NCBI GenBank assembly: GCA_030951065.1
Contig: JAUZQH010000183.1
Coordinates: forward strand, 1 to 9,705
Reading direction: 5' to 3'
DNA length: 9,705 nucleotides
From: Mariprofundus sp.
GTDB lineage: Bacteria > Pseudomonadota > Zetaproteobacteria > Mariprofundales > Mariprofundaceae
Below are positions 1 through 5,518 of this stretch, piece after piece; the first letter of the stretch is position 1, and the number at the start of each line of letters is the position of its first letter. The translations under genes and the position numbers were made by a program. A model generated the notes under the pieces. The model saw only the letters and a list, made by a program, of their open reading frames with translations. It was not told the origin of the DNA and did no database searches.

Positions 1-131
1 GCAATGGAAGGCTTCTCATAAGCTTCGCGACGACGGCATTCGGAAATCACGCCACCTTTCTCGACCTGCTTGCGAAAACGCTTCATCGCAATTTCAAACG
101 GCTCTTCAGGATTTACTCTAATTCCTGGCAT
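1..131 (-). CDS. rpsU: 30S ribosomal protein bS21 (partial, 3' end beyond left edge)
   Basis: This is the first 43 codons of ribosomal protein bS21, a small basic protein of the 30S subunit that sits near the 3' end of 16S rRNA and helps initiation. The leftward translation begins [19 protein letters not shown] and continues through a basic stretch including KQVEKGG and [11 protein letters not shown], which is the classic bS21 N-terminal pattern. The ATG at 131-129 fits the family start exactly and is preceded by a long Shine-Dalgarno sequence. The remaining codons, roughly a third of the usual length of about 70 residues, lie outside the window. The gene is divergent from murJ. In many Pseudomonadota rpsU is followed by dnaG and rpoD or by a GatB/YqeY gene; those would lie to the left and cannot be seen here. 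Confidence 0.95.
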   Translation of the reverse strand, partial: MPGIRVNPEEPFEIAMKRFRKQVEKGGVISECRRREAYEKPSI

Positions 132-139
132 ATAAAAAC

Positions 140-150
140 ATCACCACCTT
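140..150 (-). promoter_or_regulatory. Extended ribosome binding site of rpsU
   Basis: Read leftward the sequence is AAGGTGGTGAT. It differs at one position from AAGGAGGTGAT, the full complement of the 16S rRNA 3' end, and ends 8 nt before the rpsU ATG. Such a long match is notable because bS21 itself binds next to the anti-Shine-Dalgarno sequence. The first two bases (AA) lie in the 3' arm of a perfect 6-bp hairpin at 149-165. Confidence 0.7.
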
Positions 151-238
151 TGGACTCTATCCAAATAACTGTAGCCTTGATCGACGACACTAAGCGTCAG
201 GCTCGCCCTTCTCCCGTTACGGCGCTAGGCTTTCTAGC
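149..238 (-). promoter_or_regulatory. Candidate structured leader of rpsU in the divergent rpsU-murJ gap
   Basis: Three potential hairpins lie upstream of rpsU. First, a perfect 6-bp stem TTTGGA/TCCAAA with a 5-nt loop at 149-165 touches the Shine-Dalgarno sequence. Second, a nested pairing AGCC/GGCT (173-176 with 200-203) encloses GACG/CGTC (183-186 with 195-198). Third, a 5-bp stem GCTAG/CTAGC at 224-238 has a 5-nt loop. The stems are short and could be chance. I found no convincing -35/-10 pair for either rpsU or murJ in this 141-nt gap, so whether the region is transcribed as leader is inference. Confidence 0.3.
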
Positions 239-272
239 AGCACCCCAGGCGGGAATAAAAGGGCGGCGAATT

Positions 273-1865
273 ATGGCTATAGATCAGAACAAGTCAAATC
301 AGGATGGCTCGCACATAAAGCCTTCCGGTTTGCTGCGCGCTGCTTCCAAAGTGGGCGGCTGGACCATGTTATCGCGTATTCTCGGTTTTGTGCGCGACAT
401 CCTGCTGGCACGCGTACTGGGAGCCGGCATACTCGCCGATGCTTTTTTTGTTGCCTTTAAACTACCCAATTTTTTTCGTCGCATGTTTGCCGAAGGTACA
501 CTTACCGTTGCACTGGTACCGGTATTGTCGGATGAACGTAGAAAAGGGGAACAGTCAGCCCATGCATTCCTTAATGCACTGGCGACCTTGCTGCTCATTA
601 TTCTGACCTTATTTACTCTGCTCGGCATGCTGTTGATGCCATGGCTGCTGTATCTATTCGCCCCCGGCTTTGCCGATGAACCGGACCGATGGGCTATAGC
701 ACTGGAGCTGGCGCGCTGGATGTTCCCCTATCTGGGCATGATTTCTCTGGCAGCACTGGCCTGGGCTGTGCTCAATACGCACAAACAGTTTGCTGTCCCG
801 GCGGCCAGTCCGGCATTATTAAATATTGCCATTATCTTTGCTGCCATCGTACTGGCGCCTTTGTTTGAAAACCCGGCCATTGCCCTTGCTATCGGTGTAC
901 TGATTGGCGGTGCCTTGCAGCTGGCTATCCAGTTCCCCGCCTTAAAACGGATCGGCTGGGTTCCCGCCATCAGCTTTGATTTTCAACAACCCGCTATCCG
1001 CGAAACACTGCGTCTGTTCGGTCCCGCTCTGCTCGCCATTGCCGCCGTTCAGATCAATATTCTTATCGGTACCATTCTGGCCACATTACTGGAGACAGGT
1101 GCTGTCTCTTATCTGTATTATTCCGATCGCATTGTGCAATTGCCGCTGGCACTTTTTGGCATCGCCATGAGCACGGCATTACTGCCCGCCTTATCTGACC
1201 ACCTTTCCCGAGGCGACCAGACTGCCGCCGCAGACGACTTGCGCTCGGGTCTGGTCTGGCTGACCTGGATTACCCTGCCGGCAGTGGTCGGTTCCTTTTA
1301 TCTTGCCGAACCCATTGTTGTGACCCTGTTCGAACGAGGTGCTTTCAGCCATGCTGATAGCATAGCGACTGCGCAAACGCTCAAAGCCTATGCTGTGGGT
1401 CTGATTGCTTTCTGCTGGGTAAAACTGCTCGCATCTGCATGTTATGCCGAAAAAGATGCCAGAGCGCCAATGCGTTATGCTGCCATCAGCGTGGTCGTCA
1501 ATATACTATTAGCGGTGATTCTGATGCAATTCTGGGCCTATGTCGGCCTGGCACTGGCCACCTCACTGGCGGCATTTGTAAATGTAATACTGCTTTATAT
1601 GCGACTCACCAAAACTTATGGCTCCCTGTTTACGGTTGATATTGCAAAACGCCTGGCTACAGCCGTCATTGCCTGTGTGGTCATGCTGCTATATCTGGTC
1701 GGTTTGGATATGCAATGGCCTTTTCCTGCAAATGGTCTGATGCAAGGCATCTGGATCAGCATAGCAGTTTTCGGTGCTACCGCGGTTTTCTTTATTTCTG
1801 CTTTTGTGCTGGGAGAGAGGAAGCTGCTTATGAAATTTTTCAGGAGGAATCATCGTGCGGCGTGA
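273..1865 (+). CDS. murJ: Lipid II flippase MurJ (MviN family)
   Basis: MurJ moves lipid-linked peptidoglycan precursor (lipid II) across the inner membrane and is essential for cell-wall synthesis. The 530-residue product, counted from the ATG at 273, is close to the usual 510-530. It is almost wholly hydrophobic, with about 14 membrane segments as in the MOP exporter superfamily. Family hallmarks are TMLSRILGFVRDILLARVLGAG-like sequence near residues 31-52 (Arg35, Arg41), FFRRMFAEGTL near 68-77, and YYSDRIVQLP near 282-291, whose Arg286 matches an arginine in the central cavity of E. coli MurJ. A longer reading frame opens at a TTG at 150, but its extra 41 residues match nothing in the family and overlap the rpsU leader. 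The ATG at 273, with a weak AAAAGGG-type site upstream, is preferred; ATG 366 would lose the first helix. The last 11 nt overlap the next gene, indicating a two-gene operon. Confidence 0.95.
   Translation: MAIDQNKSNQDGSHIKPSGLLRAASKVGGWTMLSRILGFVRDILLARVLGAGILADAFFVAFKLPNFFRRMFAEGTLTVALVPVLSDERRKGEQSAHAFLNALATLLLIILTLFTLLGMLLMPWLLYLFAPGFADEPDRWAIALELARWMFPYLGMISLAALAWAVLNTHKQFAVPAASPALLNIAIIFAAIVLAPLFENPAIALAIGVLIGGALQLAIQFPALKRIGWVPAISFDFQQPAIRETLRLFGPALLAIAAVQINILIGTILATLLETGAVSYLYYSDRIVQLPLALFGIAMSTALLPALSDHLSRGDQTAAADDLRSGLVWLTWITLPAVVGSFYLAEPIVVTLFERGAFSHADSIATAQTLKAYAVGLIAFCWVKLLASACYAEKDARAPMRYAAISVVVNILLAVILMQFWAYVGLALATSLAAFVNVILLYMRLTKTYGSLFTVDIAKRLATAVIACVVMLLYLVGLDMQWPFPANGLMQGIWISIAVFGATAVFFISAFVLGERKLLMKFFRRNHRAA
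1842..1850 (+). promoter_or_regulatory. Ribosome binding site of the exonuclease gene, inside murJ
   Basis: AGGAGGAAT lies within the last codons of murJ. Its AGGAGG core ends 7 nt before the GTG at 1855. This strong site decides the choice of GTG as the start of the downstream gene and implies that it is translated while or just after ribosomes finish murJ. Confidence 0.75.
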
Positions 1866-2670
1866 TGTGATTGTGTTTGATATTGAAACAGTGATCGATG
1901 CCGATGCCTCGCGACGTATATTGCGATCACCGGAACTTACCGACAACGAAGCACGGAACGGACTTGCTGAATACTTCCTTCAAAAGACAGGTGGACGTAA
2001 TGATTTTCCGCGCCAGCCATTTCATCAGGTGGTTGCAATCTCTTATGGCCACCTGATCCGGGAGCCCGGAGAAGAAGCCAGTGAACTGGTAATCCGCAGG
2101 CTGGCCAGCGGTGGCGATACAAACAGCTCGGAAAAGGAATTGCTGGAAGGCTTCTTTCATTTGATTGATGCCCGGGCACCACAACTGGTCAGTTTCAATG
2201 GCCGGGGGTTTGATATCCCGGTACTGAAATATCGTGCCATGGCGCATGGGCTGAGTTGCCCTCGCTGGTTTACGGAAGGGGATAAATGGCACAATTATGA
2301 CACCCGTTATTCTCCAGAGTATCACTGCGACCTGCTGGAAGTGTTATCTGATTTCGGAGCTTCAGCCCGCTGTTCGATGGATGAAGTGGCAGCGGCATTC
2401 AATGTTCCGGGTAAACTGGAAACTGCAGGCGACAATGTTCGGGATATGTTCGAATCAGGACAGATTGAAGCAATTCGCAACTACTGTGAAACTGACGTGC
2501 TCTCTACCATGCTGATTTTTCTGCGCTATCAGCTCTTTTCCGGTGCATTGAGTGAAGGGGCCTACACCCGTGCAGTGCTCGGCATCCACAATTATCTCGC
2601 ATCAGAAGCAGAATTCCGACCACATCTGGACGAATATTTGAAAGCATGGGAGCAGTCAGAGCATGAATAA
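1855..2670 (+). CDS. Predicted 3'-5' exonuclease, DEDDy type (PF10108, PolB-like)
   Basis: The 271-residue product matches the predicted 3'-5' exonucleases related to the proofreading domain of family B polymerases. All three exonuclease motifs are visible: VFDIET at residues 7-12 (Asp9, Glu11), FNGRGFD at 114-120 (Asp120), and YCETD at 210-214 (Tyr210, Asp214). The Y-x3-D spacing of the last motif is the DEDDy signature. These four acidic residues would bind two metal ions and cut DNA or RNA from the 3' end. The substrate of this stand-alone family is not established to my knowledge. There is no polymerase domain, signal peptide or membrane segment, so the protein should be cytoplasmic. The GTG start is supported by a strong Shine-Dalgarno sequence and by the motif beginning at residue 5. 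It shares an operon with murJ, with no functional link I can name. It converges with the leftward propeller gene, and no rightward terminator is evident. Confidence 0.85.
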   Translation: MRRDVIVFDIETVIDADASRRILRSPELTDNEARNGLAEYFLQKTGGRNDFPRQPFHQVVAISYGHLIREPGEEASELVIRRLASGGDTNSSEKELLEGFFHLIDARAPQLVSFNGRGFDIPVLKYRAMAHGLSCPRWFTEGDKWHNYDTRYSPEYHCDLLEVLSDFGASARCSMDEVAAAFNVPGKLETAGDNVRDMFESGQIEAIRNYCETDVLSTMLIFLRYQLFSGALSEGAYTRAVLGIHNYLASEAEFRPHLDEYLKAWEQSEHE

Positions 2671-2684
2671 CTGCCTATCCCGGC

Positions 2685-2714
2685 AAAAAGCCCCTGAAAA
2701 GGTCCTTTTCAGGG
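2685..2714 (-). terminator. Intrinsic terminator for leftward transcription
   Basis: An inverted repeat at 2692-2714, CCCTGAAAAGG and CCTTTTCAGGG around a single base, folds into a strong hairpin. In the leftward direction it is followed by GC and five T residues (2689-2685). Rightward, the bases after the hairpin are AGATGCTG with no T run. It should therefore end leftward transcripts coming from the beta-propeller gene, or from a small RNA in the gap, rather than murJ-exonuclease transcripts. Confidence 0.75.
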
Positions 2715-2856
2715 AGATGCTGATTAAAGGCATCCTGCCTGTAATCAGTCCGCAAATGCAAAAATGCGCGTTTGTATTTGCTTACAAATCAAGCACTTGC
2801 GAGTTTGATTTGGCAGCCCGTCCGTGGGCTGCACGGAAGCACTGACACATCAGCGC
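2692..2856 (-). ncRNA. Candidate structured RNA: six consecutive hairpins
   Basis: The gap between two converging genes is almost fully covered by inverted repeats. In leftward order: 2839-2856 (7-bp stem including one G-U pair, loop TGTG); 2813-2832 (perfect 7 bp, GCAGCCC/GGGCTGC, loop ACGGAC); 2785-2812 (8 bp plus an inner 3-bp stem); 2752-2781 (6 bp plus 4 bp around one mismatch); 2720-2748 (7 bp plus 5 bp around one mismatch, loop GGA); and 2692-2714 (terminator). Spacers are only 0 to 6 nt. The stems differ in sequence, so these are not copies of one repeat. The array could be a structured 3' UTR of the propeller gene or a separate small RNA. A TATCAT box (plus-strand 2911-2916) lies inside the end of the propeller gene, but its -35 match is poor. 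The strand is chosen because only the leftward reading ends in a terminator. Confidence 0.4.
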
Positions 2857-2880
2857 ATCCTTAGAGGGAGGGGAACCAAA

Positions 2881-3951
2881 TTACCGGTTTGGCCGGTTAA
2901 TCGTCCATATATGATAACCGTGGGATGATCCTGATTTAATCTGGTGTTCAGCGCGCTGTGCCTTACTGACTTTCCGGTCAGAATGAAAATAAATACGTCC
3001 GTTGCGGCCCATCTGGGCTGCGCCGTCACGCGCCTTGTCAAACGTCACCTGGATCAGATTACGTCCATCAATGCCAATAGACCAGATATCCCAGCCGGAT
3101 TTGTTTGGATGGCGTAAATCATTGCCAGCACGGTTCGATGTGAATAAAATTGATTTACCATCATTGCTCCATGATGGTTGTACATCGACACTTCTGGCAT
3201 CTGTAATCTGAATAAGGTCGGAGCCGTCGGTGCGCATCCGGAACAGGTGGTAACTGCGTCCCGTCGGCATGGAAAAAGCAATCCATTTACCATCCGGAGA
3301 TAGCGATGGATTCACACCTTCAGACAGCACACGCCCTGTGCCATAGCCATCATAACGAACAATTTCTGTAACAAAACCGGGGAAGTTCCAGTTGTTAAAA
3401 TCATCGTGCTTGGTATGTCTGCGTGTTTTTGTTTTGGACTTTCTATTGATCGGCTTCAACCGTGTCGCGATGATGGCGCCATCCGCCAATAATACCGGTT
3501 GGGTAAGAATACCATCCAGCCGCTGAATGCGCCGCTGCATACCTTCGCCATCGGATATTTTTTCCCACAAACCCAGCCCGCCGGCCCGATCTGAAAGGTA
3601 ATACACCTTGTCCTTGCTCATCCAGCGCATGGAATCCAGCGCTCTTACGTCAAAACTGACGCGATTGGCCGGGTCGCCGTTTTCACTGAACCGGCGTGAA
3701 ACCCAGGCATCTTTTCCCTGCCAGGTTACGGTGAGCAGATAACGGCCGTCCGGTGAAGGCAACGGATACATCTCATTCTGTTTGTTCTCCAGAGTTAACA
3801 GCGTTGCCGTATCCGCAGGTGCAGAAACATGGCGGTCACCCGTCGGCACAATGCCTGCCGCGTGCTCGTCAAGCCAGTCCATAATTTCGGATGCCTGTGT
3901 TGCAGGAACAGCGCAAACCAAGGCTATTAAGAAATATACTGTTTTCCGCAT
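2881..3951 (-). CDS. Periplasmic PD40/TolB-like beta-propeller protein
   Basis: The 356-residue protein starts with a Sec signal peptide (MRKT, hydrophobic residues 5-17, likely cleavage near TQA-S at 20-21), so it is probably periplasmic. The mature part carries WD40-like PD40 propeller repeats, seen as LPSPDGRYLLTV, PSLSPDGKWIAFS, PSWSNDGKSILFTSNRAGN and NGRIYFHSDRK, with intervening WDIWSIGIDG-type strands. This is the repeat type of TolB, but the TolB N-terminal domain and the usual length of about 430 are absent, and there are no tol-pal neighbours. A TolB assignment is therefore not justified. Such propellers usually bind proteins; the partner is unknown. The ATG at 3951 has AGGGAGAG about 6 nt upstream, and the signal peptide confirms it. 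It lies 152 nt after the SRPBCC gene with no terminator between, so it may be partly co-transcribed. Leftward transcription ends at the hairpin at 2692-2714. Confidence 0.8.
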   Translation of the reverse strand: MRKTVYFLIALVCAVPATQASEIMDWLDEHAAGIVPTGDRHVSAPADTATLLTLENKQNEMYPLPSPDGRYLLTVTWQGKDAWVSRRFSENGDPANRVSFDVRALDSMRWMSKDKVYYLSDRAGGLGLWEKISDGEGMQRRIQRLDGILTQPVLLADGAIIATRLKPINRKSKTKTRRHTKHDDFNNWNFPGFVTEIVRYDGYGTGRVLSEGVNPSLSPDGKWIAFSMPTGRSYHLFRMRTDGSDLIQITDARSVDVQPSWSNDGKSILFTSNRAGNDLRHPNKSGWDIWSIGIDGRNLIQVTFDKARDGAAQMGRNGRIYFHSDRKVSKAQRAEHQIKSGSSHGYHIWTINRPNR

Positions 3952-4033
3952 CTGTCTCTCCCTGTTATGATGATTATGCCGCGAACAACAGCCCGAACCA
4001 TGCCCGGCAAGCTATAAAAATATTATGGATGAA

Positions 4034-4061
4034 AGATTAATATTTATTTACACCATGTCAT
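4034..4061 (-). promoter_or_regulatory. Possible promoter of the beta-propeller gene
   Basis: Read leftward, ATGACA (five of six matches to TTGACA) at 4061-4056 is followed after 16 nt by TAATCT (three of six matches to TATAAT) at 4039-4034, in a markedly AT-rich stretch (about 4014-4055) that contrasts with its surroundings. The -10 match is weak and other alignments are possible. The AT-rich composition is the better argument that a promoter lies here. Confidence 0.3.
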
Positions 4062-4103
4062 GAATGACTCCATTTGAAGAAAGCGCCTGCATGATAATGT
4101 CCT

Positions 4104-4562
4104 TCAAGCCGAATCACCCCCCATTTCGAGCAGTTCCTTGAGGTTGGCGAAATCCGTATCCATTCCGCGCTTGGCAATGTGACCGACTACCGGCGATGCG
4201 GCCTTGAAGAAACGACCAACATCAATGCTCAGTGTACGAATGACCCGGGTGCGATGATCACCGCATGCTTCGAATGACATGGTTGTTTCCATCGGAAATG
4301 GGCCGGACAGGCTTTTGGCTGCCCATGCGCTGCCATCCTCTTTGCGGGCGGTAACTTCCCAATCCTGTTCAATCACGCGTCCCATGAATTTCTCTTTGAA
4401 GTGATAAATAGTGCCGACAGCAGGCGGGCCGTCGGATTTCTTTTCCGACTCCAGTACCGATGTCTGCCACATCGGGTCGTTATTATTATCATCCACAAAG
4501 GCGATAACCTCTGCAATAGGACGATTAATTTCTATACTTGCTTCCAGTTTACTCAATGGCAT
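4104..4562 (-). CDS. SRPBCC (START-like) domain protein
   Basis: The 152-residue protein has the pattern of the SRPBCC/polyketide-cyclase-like superfamily (PF10604 group), whose members hold hydrophobic ligands in a helix-grip cavity. Visible hallmarks are the opening strand EASIEINRPIAEVIAFVDD at about residues 7-25, then a short helix with DPMWQTSVLESEK. Next come the strands VGTIYHFKEKFMGR and WEVTARKEDGSAWAAKSLSGPFP, then the paired strands TTMSFEACGDHRTRVIRTL. A long C-terminal helix (HIAKRGMDTDFANLKELLE) follows. No signal peptide or membrane segment is present. The ATG at 4562 has AGGAGG a few bases upstream. It follows dapD by 34 nt on the same strand and is very likely in the same operon, but the ligand and any tie to lysine synthesis are unknown. 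It is about the usual length for a single-domain member. Confidence 0.8.
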   Translation of the reverse strand: MPLSKLEASIEINRPIAEVIAFVDDNNNDPMWQTSVLESEKKSDGPPAVGTIYHFKEKFMGRVIEQDWEVTARKEDGSAWAAKSLSGPFPMETTMSFEACGDHRTRVIRTLSIDVGRFFKAASPVVGHIAKRGMDTDFANLKELLEMGGDSA

Positions 4563-4596
4563 TTCAGCCTCCTTTTAACATATGGAATACTATCCA

Positions 4597-5418
4597 TCAC
4601 TCCCGCAGCAATTCAGTGATACCGGTTTTTGAACGGGTCTGTTCATCCACTTTCTTGACGATAACAGCGCAGTAAAGATTCGGACCACCGGATTTACCCG
4701 GCATGGAACCGGACACAACCACGGAATAGGGAGGAACCTCGCCATAGTGCGTTTCACCGGTTTCCCGATCAAAAATACGTGTCGACTGGCCGATATAAAC
4801 ACCCATCGAAATCACCGCACCCTCACGCACGATTACGCCTTCGACAATTTCCGAACGGGCACCGATAAAACAGTTATCTTCGATAATCGTCGGTGTTGCC
4901 TGCAAAGGCTCCAGCACACCACCAATACCGACACCACCGGAAAGATGCACGTTCTTGCCAATCTGGGCGCAGGAACCGACTGTACTCCATGTGTCCACCA
5001 TGGTCCCCTCATCGACATAGGCACCGATATTCACGTATGATGGCATCAGTACAACTTTCGGTGCAATAAAAGCGCCCTTGCGCACAGTTGCCGGAGGCAC
5101 GACGCGCATGCCGCCCTTGCGGAACATCTCTTCGCCCCAGTTGGAAAACTTTTGCGGCACCTTATCGTAATAATTGGTATCACCGGCGCTGATCACCTGA
5201 TTATCATGCAGTTTGAAATAGAGCAGCACGGCTTTTTTCAACCACTCCTGCGTAACCCAGTTACCATCGGCATCCTTCTCGGCCACACGCACACCGCCGT
5301 CATCGAGCAACTGGATGGTGTGTTCGACAGCATCGCGGATTTCGGCACTGGCCGAGCGAACATCCCACTCGTTTCTGTTTTCCCAGGCGTTTTCAATTGT
5401 TTCCTGTAAATGATTCAT
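4597..5418 (-). CDS. dapD: 2,3,4,5-tetrahydropyridine-2,6-dicarboxylate N-succinyltransferase
   Basis: DapD transfers a succinyl group from succinyl-CoA to tetrahydrodipicolinate, the step that opens the succinylase branch of meso-diaminopimelate and lysine synthesis. The 273-residue length is standard for the proteobacterial enzyme (E. coli has 274). The N-terminal helical domain includes [20 protein letters not shown] at about 51-70. It is followed by a left-handed beta-helix of hexapeptide repeats. This contains [60 protein letters not shown] and [17 protein letters not shown], all strongly conserved in DapD. The C-terminal region has [12 protein letters not shown]. The ATG at 5418 has GGGAG about 9 nt upstream. 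It is separated by 100 nt from the upstream decarboxylase gene, the largest gap in the biosynthetic cluster, so it may have some expression of its own. Confidence 0.96.
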   Translation of the reverse strand: MNHLQETIENAWENRNEWDVRSASAEIRDAVEHTIQLLDDGGVRVAEKDADGNWVTQEWLKKAVLLYFKLHDNQVISAGDTNYYDKVPQKFSNWGEEMFRKGGMRVVPPATVRKGAFIAPKVVLMPSYVNIGAYVDEGTMVDTWSTVGSCAQIGKNVHLSGGVGIGGVLEPLQATPTIIEDNCFIGARSEIVEGVIVREGAVISMGVYIGQSTRIFDRETGETHYGEVPPYSVVVSGSMPGKSGGPNLYCAVIVKKVDEQTRSKTGITELLRE

Positions 5419-5450
5419 GCTTAAACTCCCTGTCTCACACTATTCAATGA

Positions 5451-5483
5451 ATGATATCATCCCGACCCGTGCAATCCAGCACG
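5451..5483 (-). promoter_or_regulatory. Symmetric elements in the dapD leader
   Basis: The 100-nt gap before dapD holds a perfect 10-bp palindrome, ATGATATCAT (5451-5460), and a 5-bp hairpin, CGTGC/GCACG (5468-5472 with 5479-5483), whose leftward loop reads TGGATT. The palindrome could be an operator and the hairpin an mRNA element, but both are short enough to arise by chance. I see no strong promoter or terminator in the gap. Confidence 0.2.
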
Positions 5484-5518
5484 AATACAGTACCGGAGAA
5501 GCCGCATCTGCAGACTGA

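Noticed and set aside
150..272. Longer murJ with TTG start at 150 (41 extra residues)
   Set aside because: The extension has no family similarity, lacks a ribosome binding site and overlaps the rpsU leader; MurJ normally begins shortly before the first membrane helix.
2663..2845. 60-codon rightward frame overlapping the end of the exonuclease gene
   Set aside because: Its ATG overlaps the exonuclease stop region, but the frame runs straight through the hairpin array and the product has no recognisable feature; base pairing explains the sequence better than coding.
2692..2856. CRISPR array, integron attC series or REP cluster
   Set aside because: The hairpins share no common repeat sequence or constant spacing, and there are no cas, integrase or transposase genes.
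2881..3951. Assignment of the propeller protein as TolB
   Set aside because: It has PD40 repeats but is too short, lacks the TolB N-terminal domain and has no tolQRA or pal neighbours.
4078..4106. Possible terminator after the SRPBCC gene (TTGAAG ... CTTCAA)
   Set aside because: The stem is 6 bp around a loop of over 20 nt and is followed by ATGG, not a T run.
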